Source of the DNA: Paenibacillus sp. D2_2
Lineage (GTDB): Bacteria > Bacillota > Bacilli > Paenibacillales > Paenibacillaceae
DNA length: 64,000 nt
Direction: 5' to 3'
Assembly (NCBI RefSeq): GCF_031199965.1
Contig: NZ_CP133605.1
Location: 4,547,001 to 4,611,000, forward strand
Shown: positions 1 through 8,212 of the stretch, piece by piece
How positions within the stretch are numbered: the stretch's first letter is position 1
Layout of the letters: each line of letters begins with the position of its first letter
Notes under the pieces: model-generated
What the model was told of the DNA's origin: nothing
Database searches by the model: none
What the model saw: only the letters and a program-made list of their open reading frames with translations
Program-made: the position numbers and the translations under genes

Positions 1-592
1 CGGTATTACTGCCTTCGAAATAAGCTTCACCCCACACTTGCTCAAAAATATTCTCCACACTGAACACTTTTTTCGGATGACTGGCTAGCAAATACAAAAT
101 ATCGAACTCCTTCGGCGTCACGACGATATCCTCACCATATAATGTCACGGTCCGGTGATCGACAGAGATCACTAGCCCACCGAATTCAATTACCGTAGAC
201 TGCTCTGCTCTAGGTTGGTTCAGCTTAGTATATCTTCGCAGTTGCGCGTTCACACGGGCCACCAGCTCGATCGGAGTGAATGGTTTCGTCATATAATCAT
301 CGGCTCCGATTACAAGACCATGAACTTTATCGAAGTCAGATGTTCTTGCACTGAGGAAAATGATCGGCATGTTGTATTCTTCACGTATTTGGCGTGTTAC
401 ATCGTACCCATCCATCTTCGGCATCATAATATCCAAGATAAGTAGATCGATCTGCTGCGATTGGATGACCTGCATCGCTTCATGTCCATTATAGGCTTTG
501 ATGACATGGTAGCCTTCCTTCTCCAAATGGATCGAGACCAAATCAGCAATCTCTACTTCGTCATCGGCGACCAGAATTGATATGCGTTCCAC
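1..592 (-). CDS. OmpR/PhoB-family response regulator (3' end outside window)
   Basis: DNA-binding half of a two-component system. The N-terminal receiver domain (about residues 1-120) shows the acidic pair D10/D11, the phospho-acceptor D54 in LLILDIMMPKMDG and the lysine in YMTKPF. A winged-helix Trans_reg_C domain follows (GGLVISVDHRTVTL, TPKEFDILYLLASHP, VWGEAY) and is cut by the window edge. The GTG start at 590-592 is chosen because AGGGAG lies just upstream and the receiver domain begins immediately. The partner histidine kinase is probably beyond position 1. Target genes cannot be told from the sequence. The family is certain and the specific regulon unknown. Confidence 0.9.
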   Translation of the reverse strand, partial: MERISILVADDEVEIADLVSIHLEKEGYHVIKAYNGHEAMQVIQSQQIDLLILDIMMPKMDGYDVTRQIREEYNMPIIFLSARTSDFDKVHGLVIGADDYMTKPFTPIELVARVNAQLRRYTKLNQPRAEQSTVIEFGGLVISVDHRTVTLYGEDIVVTPKEFDILYLLASHPKKVFSVENIFEQVWGEAYFEGSNT

Positions 593-681
593 TACTCCAC
601 TCCCTTATTAAGTCACGTCCAATTCTCTATCTATTCTCTATGATTTCCATTTTTTATTCAAGAAAGGAGTCCAACGGTCAT

Positions 682-721
682 CAAAAATAAAACAACCCTT
701 TGATTCCAGCAAAGGATTGTT
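682..721 (-). terminator. Rho-independent terminator downstream of DUF4358 remnant
   Basis: A 12-bp stem (691-702 with 710-721, one mismatch) around a 7-nt loop. Read on the minus strand it is followed by a T-rich tract at 682-690. It lies 50 nt after the DUF4358 remnant and before the response regulator. Confidence 0.7.
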
Positions 722-771
722 CATGTCGCCAACTAAAGCCGCTCATCCGGTGGCATGCCGGACCATTGACT

Positions 772-1034
772 CTACTCATTATTCATAAGAGTATCCTCGA
801 AGGTCTTCTCAACCGCCTCCGCATTATTCGCGATGATGAGTACGACATATGGACCGATCTGTTAATGATCCGGTTCTTCACCTTTTCATATTGATCCGGT
901 AAATAACTTACCCAGAGCTTCTCCTGATTTTCGCCTTCTGCTTCAAGAGCTTCTTTAAAAGCATTAACATTTTTCTTACCTACTGCCTTTAAAACAATCA
1001 ACTCGTCCGAACGAATGGTTATCCGTGCTTTTAA
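772..1034 (-). pseudogene. DUF4358-family lipoprotein remnant, truncated and frameshifted
   Basis: One frame reads IRSDELIVLKAVGKK...LWVSYLPDQYEKVKNR. A second frame, one base shifted near 854, reads PYVVLIIANNAEAVEKTFE and ends at a TAG at 772. Together they match the C-terminal half of DUF4358 proteins (a 'vikakd...yvlliiadnae' pattern). No signal peptide or N-terminal half is found: an in-frame TAA lies at 1035-1037 and the upstream 150 bp look non-coding. The frameshift could be a sequencing error (GGG read as GG), but the missing N-terminus is real in this sequence. Family assignment is from pattern recall. Confidence 0.55.
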
Positions 1035-1213
1035 TTATATCAAAACTAGTGTTTATCGTATCCGAAGGAAGGTGAAAATAACCTCTTTACCTGAAGAACC
1101 GTTAATCCGTTACATAAAAAGATGCACTTCGATCATCTGTGATCTATCGGTTATAATAGCAGTATGGAAATTTATTGAATAATTAGGGCGAACCAGCGGA
1201 AGAGAGGTATAGG

Positions 1214-1771
1214 ATGGCTATTTACATTGCATTATTAAGAGGGATCAATGTTGGCGGTAAGAACAAAATTAAAATGGACGATTTAAAGCGAATCCTTACA
1301 GAATCGGGTCTGAAGCAAGTCCAGACCTATATCCAGAGCGGGAACGTTCTGTTTGAATCCGATGAGACGGAAGCCAAGCTAAGGCAACATATAGAACAGC
1401 AAATCGAAACAGCGTTCGGATTTCCGATAAGCGTCGTTTTGAGAACCGAACAAGAACTGCAAGCCGTAGCCGCAAAATGCCCTTTTACAAAGGAGCAAAT
1501 CGCTGCGGCGGATGCTGCTTCAGATACGGAAAGTCTTTATGTTGCATTTTTAATGGACATGCCGATGGATCAGGATTTAGAGCGATTAAGCAAATATGAA
1601 ACGGATCAGGAGCAATACAATGTCCTCGGCCGGGACATTTACCTTTTATTCTCGGATAGCGTCCGCAACTCCAAATTAGCCGTACAGATTCAGAAATTAA
1701 GCTCCCCCTCCACCGTGCGGAATTGGAAAACGGTTAATAAGCTCCTGAGTCTGTCTGAAGAAATGAAATAA
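1214..1771 (+). CDS. DUF1697 family protein
   Basis: 185 residues, the usual length for DUF1697. The family hallmark N-terminus YIALLRGINVGGKNKIKM and the motif TYIQSGNVLFES are both present. The AGAGAGG ribosome site lies 7 nt before the ATG. It is cytoplasmic, without signal peptide or membrane segment. The biochemical function of the family is unknown. It appears monocistronic; the next gene starts 86 bp later with its own ribosome site. Confidence 0.9.
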   Translation: MAIYIALLRGINVGGKNKIKMDDLKRILTESGLKQVQTYIQSGNVLFESDETEAKLRQHIEQQIETAFGFPISVVLRTEQELQAVAAKCPFTKEQIAAADAASDTESLYVAFLMDMPMDQDLERLSKYETDQEQYNVLGRDIYLLFSDSVRNSKLAVQIQKLSSPSTVRNWKTVNKLLSLSEEMK

Positions 1772-1857
1772 TAACGCAATTAAGCGAACACCTGAGGTGT
1801 TGTGAATATGATATGGATATAGTGCCGATCTAACAACACCGAAAAGGTGGAGAAAAT

Positions 1858-2046
1858 ATGACTGTGCTCATTGCGGTTTTATGCGTCATCTTAGGGGCGA
1901 TATCTGTTATCTTCCCAGGCCCGATCTGGTACCTGTCTTACGGATGGAGGTACAGGGACATGGATCCTAGCCGCGCTGCGCTAATGACTCAGCGCGTTGG
2001 TGGCATTTTGCTATCACTCATAGGTTTCATCATGATCGCAGTATAA
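1858..2046 (+). CDS. small two-helix membrane protein (DUF6199-like)
   Basis: 62 residues with two hydrophobic segments: residues 2-20 (VLIAVLCVILGAISVIF) and about 46-62 (GGILLSLIGFIMIAV). A short polar loop between them contains WYLSYGWRYRD. A GGTGG ribosome site precedes the ATG. The pattern resembles the small membrane proteins grouped as DUF6199. No function is known, and the family link is tentative. Confidence 0.65.
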   Translation: MTVLIAVLCVILGAISVIFPGPIWYLSYGWRYRDMDPSRAALMTQRVGGILLSLIGFIMIAV

Positions 2047-2112
2047 ATTTATGATCATCAGACCTCTTGATCTTACCGCTGCATAGCATTATAATTAATA
2101 ATGCTCATTGAT

Positions 2113-2186
2113 GCGGGTGTAGTTCAATGGTAGAATGCCAGCTTCCCAAGCTTGAGGCGAGGGTTCGATTCCCTTCACCCGCTCCA
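2113..2186 (+). tRNA. tRNA-Gly (CCC)
   Basis: A 74-nt cloverleaf with a 7-bp acceptor GCGGGTG/CACCCGC, D arm GTTCAATGGTAGAAT, anticodon loop TTCCCAA (anticodon CCC), T arm GAGGG-TTCGATT-CCCTT and an encoded CCA end. The anticodon stem CCAGC/GCTTG has one C-T mismatch. The body closely resembles bacterial tRNA-Gly(CCC). It is a lone tRNA followed by its own terminator. Confidence 0.95.
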
Positions 2187-2201
2187 TATATCAGCACATC
2201 C

Positions 2202-2230
2202 GACCTTTGGAGGACTCCAAGGGTCTTTTT
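2202..2230 (+). terminator. terminator of tRNA-Gly
   Basis: The stem GACCTTTGGA (2202-2211) pairs with TCCAAGGGTC (2216-2225, one G-T pair) and is followed by five T. Confidence 0.85.
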
Positions 2231-2352
2231 AATTTCTCAAGGTCTATTTTACAATTTTTGCCTAATAAAAGGGTTGAAGTAAATAACGGAGCGATGTACA
2301 ATAGATAGCATGCTTTCTAACTCATACTATCCTACAGAAAGGCTTTGATGAC

Positions 2353-3030
2353 GTGAATAAGTTAATTGAGCGGCTCCCAGAGAATTGGAGAGGCTGGCTT
2401 CCCTTGTTGCTTATGCTTATTTTTCCAGTGCTCGGCGCTCTGTACAAACTTGTAAATCGCCCGAAGGGGCATGTCTACTATCTTGGCACCTCATTCGATC
2501 AGGCGACGCCATTCATTAAGTATTTCGCACTTCCTTATGGAGTCTGGATATTCTTCATTTATGTATGTATTGTATATTTCTTCTTCAAGGACCGTAAGTC
2601 GTATTATAGATCCTTATTACTGTACACGGTCTCTGCCTTGTCTTGCTATGTTATCTACCTGATGTTTCAGACTACTGTGCCCCGGCCAACTGTAACCGGG
2701 AATGACCCATTCAGTCTAATTGTAAAATATATATACAATCGCGATCTGCCATACAACTGTTTTCCAAGCATTCATTGTTTCTCGAGTTATATGGTAATGC
2801 GACTGATCTGGACTAGTCCGGCCCGCAACCGCGTAAATGTGGCTCTCATTAGCGCCATGTCCTTAACTATCATCGCTTCAACACTGCTTATCAAGCAGCA
2901 TGTCGTTGCCGATGCCTTCGCAGGCATTGCACTTGTTGAATTTTATATTCTGGTATTGTTCCGGCTTCCAAGCCTATATCGCAGCCGTTCTTCCAAAGAA
3001 CAGGTGCATCAGCGTGGTTTAAATGCCTAA
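2353..3030 (+). CDS. PAP2-superfamily membrane phosphatase
   Basis: 225 residues with about six hydrophobic segments. The PAP2 catalytic signature is present: VPRP (motif 1 region), PSIHCFSSY (motif 2, PSxH) and KQHVVADAFAG (motif 3, HxxxD with the nucleophilic His). These enzymes remove phosphate from lipid pyrophosphates or phosphatidic acid at the membrane; the layout (PSIH, C-terminal HxxxD) also fits the inositolphosphorylceramide-synthase-like branch. The start is GTG at 2353, preceded by GAAAGGC. The substrate cannot be told. It ends at a strong hairpin terminator. Confidence 0.85.
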   Translation: MNKLIERLPENWRGWLPLLLMLIFPVLGALYKLVNRPKGHVYYLGTSFDQATPFIKYFALPYGVWIFFIYVCIVYFFFKDRKSYYRSLLLYTVSALSCYVIYLMFQTTVPRPTVTGNDPFSLIVKYIYNRDLPYNCFPSIHCFSSYMVMRLIWTSPARNRVNVALISAMSLTIIASTLLIKQHVVADAFAGIALVEFYILVLFRLPSLYRSRSSKEQVHQRGLNA

Positions 3031-3040
3031 AGTCAGATAA

Positions 3041-3078
3041 AGAAGAAGCTCTCCATTCACTGGAGAGCTTCTTCTTTT
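3041..3078 (+). terminator. terminator after PAP2 gene
   Basis: A 15-bp perfect stem, 3041-3055 paired with 3061-3075, with a 5-nt loop and short T tail. Confidence 0.85.
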
Positions 3079-3090
3079 ATATCATTTTAA

Positions 3091-3174
3091 GTTCATGTCT
3101 AAAAAGTCAGACTTTCAGCACCGAGAAGGTTGGATGAGCTAGGGCTTATCAAAGGGGGACTTTTTAAACAACCT
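3091..3174. repeat. MITE-like repeat, short form
   Basis: An 84-bp copy of the dispersed element seen in full at 46592-46770. It carries the inner inverted ends (TCTAAAAAGTC at left, GACTTTTTAAAC at right) and the conserved block CAGCACCGAGAAGGTTGGA, but the central ~90 bp are missing. It lies between convergent genes, with its right end next to the ROK kinase gene. Confidence 0.75.
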
Positions 3175-3193
3175 CTTTAAATAAAATAACCTG

Positions 3194-4117
3194 CTACAGC
3201 CCCAACAACACCACCATTATCCCCAAGGATGCCGCAACAACTCCAATCTCCTCTGCTCTCTCCCTAAAAACGGGGAGCAATTGCTGCGATAGTTGACTAC
3301 GAACCGGATTCAGTAAGAAATCCCCTTGCCCGGTAATGGCTCCTCCTATCACGATTCCTTCCGGATTAAACATATGGACCATGTTCGCCAGCCCTACCGC
3401 AATATACCTACTGTATTGCTCCAGGACATGAATGGCCGCCTCATTCCCGTTCTGTGCGAGGACAAATACATTTTCCGGTTTATGAACTTCCGCGAGATCT
3501 GCCCCAACTTCCCTCACTAATTTCATCAAGCCTGTAGCAGAAGCATACTGCTCCCAACAGCCTGTTCTTCCACAATTGCATGGGTATCCGTCAAATTGAA
3601 TAACATGATGGCCTATTTCTCCAGCGAACCCGTCACGCCCCGGATATCGCCGGTGATCGATAATCAGACAGCCACCTACTCCAGTACCTAAGGTAATACA
3701 GATGAAATCCTTCCATTGTCTGCCGGCTCCTACCCATGCTTCCCCGAATGCCATCGCATTGGCATCGTTATCAACCAATACAGACAAGCCTGTCATGGAT
3801 TGCAGCCAGTTGCCAAGCTCCATTCCAGACCATCCCGGCAAATTGTCCGTGGCTCCCATAACGATACCTGTCCGGCTATTAACTTGACCAGCCGTTCCAA
3901 TGCCGACACCCGTTACTTTCCATCCTCTGCTGTCCGAGTACTGCTTCATTTCCTCCGTAATTTCGGTAATTCGGCTTAATAATGCCTCTCCGCCTTCATG
4001 GGCCTTTGTAGGAAGATTCAAATGGTGAATAACTTCCCCGTTGGCATTTACAATCCCTGATTTGATGTTCGTACCGCCAATATCCAAACCGATGGCCACT
4101 TCTTCGGTATGCCTCAT
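3194..4117 (-). CDS. ROK-family sugar kinase, probably N-acetylmannosamine kinase
   Basis: Phosphorylates a sugar with ATP. Its position 44 bp downstream of nanE makes N-acetylmannosamine the best guess. Visible are the ATP-binding motif GLDIGGTNIK, the sugar/catalytic region DNDANAMAFGEAW and the ROK zinc site CNCGRTGCWEQY. The last nine residues (IMVVLLGL) are aberrant. A -1 shift in the C-run 3221-3224 restores a normal ROK tail (GDNGGVVGAVAGYFI) ending at 3177, so one base is probably missing from the sequence. Glucokinase activity remains possible. Confidence 0.88.
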   Translation of the reverse strand: MRHTEEVAIGLDIGGTNIKSGIVNANGEVIHHLNLPTKAHEGGEALLSRITEITEEMKQYSDSRGWKVTGVGIGTAGQVNSRTGIVMGATDNLPGWSGMELGNWLQSMTGLSVLVDNDANAMAFGEAWVGAGRQWKDFICITLGTGVGGCLIIDHRRYPGRDGFAGEIGHHVIQFDGYPCNCGRTGCWEQYASATGLMKLVREVGADLAEVHKPENVFVLAQNGNEAAIHVLEQYSRYIAVGLANMVHMFNPEGIVIGGAITGQGDFLLNPVRSQLSQQLLPVFRERAEEIGVVAASLGIMVVLLGL

Positions 4118-4161
4118 TCATTCAGACCTCCATCTCTATCGGTTCACAAATAGATCTATTA

Positions 4162-4848
4162 CTATCGTAGCGCATCAGTAAACTTCTTTGTAATTAATTG
4201 CGGTCTAGTGATGGCTCCTCCAATCACAACGGCGTACGCCCCTGATTGAAGACACTGTGAAGCCTGTTCAGGGCTGTAAATCTTTCCCTCAGCCAAAACA
4301 GGAATACTGACACTCCGGCTTAGATCAGCAACCAATTGTATATCCGGTTCTTCACTTTGTGGACTATACTCCGTATAACCAGATAAAGTAGTAGAGATTA
4401 GATCGAATCCCATACTTTCAGCTGCTTCCCCTTCTTCGACGGTCGATACGTCTGCCATCAATAGTACTTGATGCTTCTCTCTGATCTCCTTCACTAAATC
4501 TGTTAGATTCTTACCGTCCGGCCTTGCACGCAGAGTGGCGTCCAAGGCTACAATATCAGCTCCGGCCGCAATTACACCTTCGATTTCTCGTAAAGTAGGG
4601 GTTATGTAAACGTCAAACCCGTTATATTCTTCCTTCCATAGACCGATAAGCGGTAAATTTGTCACCTTCTTGATGGCACTGATATCCTGAGGCGTATTCG
4701 CTCTAATCCCCACCGCATTACCCATTTCAGCCGCTAGAGCAAAGCGTGCCATATATTCACTTCCATAGAAAGGCTCACCCTCGAGGGCCTGACAAGACAC
4801 AATAAGCCCCCCTTTAGAGCTTGAATGATTGGATGCAGCATAGCTCAA
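4162..4848 (-). CDS. nanE: putative N-acetylmannosamine-6-phosphate 2-epimerase
   Basis: Converts ManNAc-6-P to GlcNAc-6-P in sialic acid/ManNAc catabolism. It is a 228-residue TIM barrel with the NanE hallmarks GLIVSCQALEGEPFYG, the aspartate in ADIVALDATLR and lysine in AEGKIYSPEQ, and the C-terminal phosphate loop GGAITRP. The start appears to be TTG at 4848 after AAGGAG with close spacing; an in-frame start further in would cut the first strand. The product could feed NagA/NagB, encoded at 29.3-31.2 kb. Confidence 0.92.
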   Translation of the reverse strand: MSYAASNHSSSKGGLIVSCQALEGEPFYGSEYMARFALAAEMGNAVGIRANTPQDISAIKKVTNLPLIGLWKEEYNGFDVYITPTLREIEGVIAAGADIVALDATLRARPDGKNLTDLVKEIREKHQVLLMADVSTVEEGEAAESMGFDLISTTLSGYTEYSPQSEEPDIQLVADLSRSVSIPVLAEGKIYSPEQASQCLQSGAYAVVIGGAITRPQLITKKFTDALR

Positions 4849-5033
4849 CTCTCCTTATATCGTTTTTTTCTTTATCTTGATCTCAATACATAATCAACTT
4901 AGGAGATAATCTCCTTTTACCGTATAAATAAAGGTTATTTTCTTCAATTATAAATGTCTACCTGTTCTTTGTAAACACCTATTCACCTCTGAAATCGCTT
5001 ATACTTCTCCTTAACTAGCCTAAATAAAACTTA

Positions 5034-5074
5034 AAACCCCTCAATATCCTTGTTATAAAGGGTATTAAGGGGTT
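5034..5074 (-). terminator. hairpin terminator
   Basis: A stem of 17 positions with two mismatches (5034-5050 with 5058-5074). On the minus strand it runs into TTTTAAGTTTTATTT. It is the third terminator in the tRNA-Arg tail region and lies upstream of nanE, so it insulates nanE from tRNA read-through. Confidence 0.7.
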
Positions 5075-5093
5075 CTCATTCCATAGGACGCAA

Positions 5094-5121
5094 AAAAGCT
5101 CTCCACTATGGAGAGCTTTTT
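5094..5121 (-). terminator. hairpin terminator after tRNA-Arg 3' remnant
   Basis: A perfect 13-bp stem AAAAAGCTCTCCA/TGGAGAGCTTTTT with a 2-nt loop and T-run. It sits directly after the duplicated tRNA 3' end at 5125-5142, as a tRNA terminator would. Confidence 0.8.
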
Positions 5122-5124
5122 ACT

Positions 5125-5142
5125 ATACGTCCCAGAAGGGAT
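5125..5142. repeat. duplicated 3' end of tRNA-Arg (18-bp direct repeat)
   Basis: ATACGTCCCAGAAGGGAT here is identical to 5277-5294, which covers the end of tRNA-Arg(TCT). The 94 bases between this copy and the tRNA terminator (5143-5236) contain the perfect hairpin CTCGCGCT-CC-AGCGCGAG and no coding signal. The arrangement of tRNA 3' end plus terminator occurring twice suggests either partial tandem duplication of the tRNA or a small att-like scar. Confidence 0.65.
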
Positions 5143-5236
5143 ACTCGCGCTCCAGCGCGAGACTCCGTTCGCCCTCACTTGCTGGCGCAGTTGGGCTCAC
5201 TTCGACGATCCCCTAGGGGTTCTCACCCCAAAGAAC

Positions 5237-5279
5237 GTATGGAAAAAGACCAGTTCAAATGAACTGGTCTTTTTCCATA

Positions 5280-5280
<1 letters not shown>
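5237..5280 (-). terminator. terminator of tRNA-Arg
   Basis: A ~20-bp near-perfect inverted repeat (GTATGGAAAAAGACCAGTTC and its complement) containing the T-run on the minus strand, directly abutting the tRNA 3' end. Confidence 0.85.
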
Positions 5281-5353
<73 letters not shown>

Positions 5354-5422
5354 AAAAAAAGAATGCGTTATTAATTATATCGCATCTAGCTTTTTTTTCA
5401 AGAGGTTTTATTTTACGTTTAA

Positions 5423-5839
5423 TTACATATTATGGGGGTTGGGACTGGAAGAGAACTTCTCCTTCAAGCTCTCGGAAATACCTATATATCCAAGCAATAA
5501 CTGTTTGAACTGCTCCCGTTGCACTGCGGGCTCGGGCCATCCCTCATCTCCGAACTGATCCTCAGTAATGACACCGCAAGCTTGGTGCATATCATTATTG
5601 AACCAATCCGTCTCCAGACTAGCTTCACTACGCAGCATTCTGACGATCTCATATTGTTCGCCACCTTGGTTCCCGAAAGAACGGGCCATATATACTAACA
5701 GCTCGGGGGCATCTACCTCTCCTGGGCTCACTATGATTTCTACACACATCATCCCATCTATTTCAGTTAACCGTCTGACCTTGGCATCTTTTATATAGTA
5801 CATTTTCCCACTTATCCTCTCAGAAGCCTTAATTCTCAT
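5423..5839 (-). CDS. hypothetical protein, second gene of a two-gene unit
   Basis: 138 residues, soluble, acidic C-terminal half, no signal peptide. I do not recognise the family. Readable blocks include an N-terminal beta-rich part (MYYIKDAKVRRLTEIDGM, VEIIVSPGEV) and a helical part with many aromatic and acidic residues. It starts inside the end of the preceding gene (5829-6136), so the two are translationally coupled. Codon use is like the neighbours, so it is judged real. Confidence 0.6.
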   Translation of the reverse strand: MRIKASERISGKMYYIKDAKVRRLTEIDGMMCVEIIVSPGEVDAPELLVYMARSFGNQGGEQYEIVRMLRSEASLETDWFNNDMHQACGVITEDQFGDEGWPEPAVQREQFKQLLLGYIGISESLKEKFSSSPNPHNM

Positions 5840-6136
5840 ATCCTATACGCTGTAGTAACTGTCTAGTCTCCTCCGTACCAAGTCGGTAAATTTCACGGTA
5901 TAAATCATCAAGTACACTCTGATAGCTGCTATTGACCGTATCCTCTGGGCTGTCCGGCCATGGGTACGTATAGGCGAGGAAGGTGCTCTCTTCTTCTCAC
6001 CGAGTAACTCCAGCTTATGGCTGATCGAATCAACCTCCTCCGGGGCCGCCATGATCACCCATTCATAAGAAGTCACCTGTGGATCATCAAGCACCGAACG
6101 CCCATGTACAGACACATAATACGTCTTTTTCTCCAT
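5829..6136 (-). CDS. hypothetical protein, frameshifted in this sequence
   Basis: Starts MEKKTYYVSVHGRSVLDD. Around 5990-5997 the reading frame must shift by one missing base (probably an A in a GAAGAAGA stretch) to continue as ESTFLAYTYPWPDSPEDTV...YRLGTEETRQLLQRIGYEN and stop at 5829. That gives a ~102-residue protein overlapping the next gene by 11 bp, which is the expected operon arrangement. The unshifted tail is Arg-rich and implausible. Function is unknown; the N-terminal strands (YYVSVHG, YEWVIMA) suggest a small alpha/beta fold. Confidence 0.55.
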
Positions 6137-6293
6137 TTATTCCGCTCCCTCCAGGCCTGGTCATCTAATTTAGTCATAGTTTTCCGTAATGGACAGACAT
6201 TTTATGCCTACTTCCGGCATAATGTGTTATTACTTTTCGCCCGGCCAACGAACGAACGGGAACGGAAGCCATCATAGAGAGGAGAAACCATAA

Positions 6294-8137
6294 ATGTGTG
6301 GAATTGCCGGCTTTATCGAATGGAACCGGGATCTGAGCAGAGAACTGGATCTTGTTCTATCCATGACATCCTGCCTCGAGACAAGAGGACCTGATGCACA
6401 AGGTACTTGGATTTCCGGTCCTTGCGCCTTTGGTCATCGTCGCCTAAGTGTCATGGACCCTGAGAACGGGGCTCAACCGATGACCATTCAAGAGGAACAA
6501 GCAGTCTTTACCATTGTATATAACGGTGAAATTTACAATGCTCCTGAGCTTAAAGAAGAACTACGGCAACGAGGGCGCCAATTCAGAACTAACTGCGACA
6601 CTGAGGTTCTGCTCCAAGCCTATATTGAATGGGGACCTGAAGCTGTACAACGTCTTAACGGAATATTCGCTTTTGCAATATGGGACAGCGTTCGGGAACA
6701 TATATTTTTTGCCCGGGATCGACTCGGTGTCAAACCTCTCTTCTATAGCGAAGCAGGGGATACCCTTGTTTTCGGTTCCGAACCAAAGGCCTTACTCCAG
6801 CATCCGAAAGTAGAAGCTTCAGTCGGCCCCGAAGGCCTAGCAGAAATATTCGTTATCGGCCCGGCCCGAACACCTGGACATGGGGTTTACCGAGACATCA
6901 AAGAATTGCTGCCCGGACAGGTTATGATATTCAACCGATCGGGACTACGAAGCTTCGCATATTGGAAGCTTGAGGCCCAGACTCATGAGCACAACGTGGA
7001 GGAAACAGCAGCTCATGTTCGTACGCTACTGCAGGACACGATGGATCGTCAGCTTATCTCCGATGTTCCTGTCTGCACCCTTCTATCCGGAGGGCTCGAC
7101 TCCAGCGCTCTGACCGCGCTAGCCGTCGATTATTATCGCAGAAGCGGCCAAGGCCAAATGCATACTTATTCGGTTGATTATGAAGGGAATGATCAATACT
7201 TCAAGGCCCACAGCTTCCAGCCCGGAGCCGATGCCCCATGGATCAAACGGATGGTTGATGAGCTTGGAACCGAGCATCACTGGATTACCTTCGATACTCC
7301 AGAACTCGTTGACGCTCTAACGGACTCCACTCTTGCCCGTGACCTCCCCGGTATGGCCGATGTCGACGCTTCACTGCTCTTATTCTGCAGAGAGATCAAA
7401 AAGGGAGCGACCGTAGCAATTTCCGGTGAAGCTGCCGATGAGGTGTTTGGGGGATACCCCTGGTTCCACCGTAAAGAATTACTGGAGTCCGGTACTTTCC
7501 CCTGGTCAATAGCTACGAATCTGCGCTCAAGCCTGTTGTCCCCAGAAATTAGAGACTGGATTCGCCCTGAGCAGTACGTAGCAGATAGATACAGCCAAGC
7601 TGTATCTGAAGTTCCCCATTTAAACGGGAAAACGAAGATCAAGCTCGTATGAGAATGATGTCATATCTTAACATCACCCGATTCATGCCTACATTGCTGG
7701 ACCGCAAGGATCGGATGAGCATGGGCGCCGGACTCGAGGTCAGGGTCCCCTTCTGTGACCATCGACTCGTCCAATACGTATGGAATATTCCGTGGGAGAT
7801 TAAGACCGTTGGCGGTCGCGAGAAAGGTATCCTGCGCAAAGCGCTTGAAGGCTTTCTCCCTGAGGATGTTCTCTACCGCAAAAAGAGCCCCTATCCGAAA
7901 ACGCATCATCCCGACTATTTAGCCAAAGTGAAAGGACAAATGCTCGAAATTCTCGATAATCCAGCATCGCCGATTCTCCCACTGATTGATGCGGACAAAA
8001 TACGCTCTATCGCCGCATCACCAGAGGCATCCAGCAACCTCCCCTGGTTCGGCCAACTGATGTCTGGGCCGCAACTATTCGCCTATCTAACTCAGGTGAA
8101 CTATTGGCTATCCCATTATCAAGTCTCCATCCGTTAA
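6294..8137 (+). CDS. asnB: asparagine synthetase (glutamine-hydrolysing), AsnO-like; one frameshift
   Basis: Makes asparagine from aspartate, glutamine and ATP. The N-terminal glutaminase domain starts MCGIAGF with the nucleophile Cys2. The synthetase domain has the PP-loop SGGLDSSAL and the motifs PGMADVDASLL, SGEAADEVFGGYPWFH and LLDRKDRMSMGAGLEVRVPFCDHRLV. Composite length is about 614 residues, as in B. subtilis AsnO. The frame breaks at 7626-7631: restoring one G in the GGG-AAAA run rejoins PHLNG to ENEDQARMRMMSYLN. It is therefore likely an intact gene misread. In B. subtilis asnO is a sporulation gene; regulation here is unknown. Confidence 0.9.
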
Positions 8138-8153
8138 CAAGAGATGATAATTC

Positions 8154-8198
8154 AAGAGGGACTGTCCCCGGCCAATGGCCTGGCGGACAGTCCCTCTT
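8154..8198. terminator. bidirectional terminator between asnB and chitinase
   Basis: A 14-bp perfect stem AAGAGGGACTGTCC (8154-8167) with its complement (8185-8198). The loop contains a second small hairpin (CCGGCCAATGGCCTGG). It lies between convergent stops. Confidence 0.75.
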
Positions 8199-8212
8199 TA
8201 TTAACTACTTAA

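Noticed and set aside
5143..5236. Second tRNA gene or small RNA
   Set aside because: Only a GC palindrome and the tRNA 3' fragment are present; no cloverleaf can be drawn.
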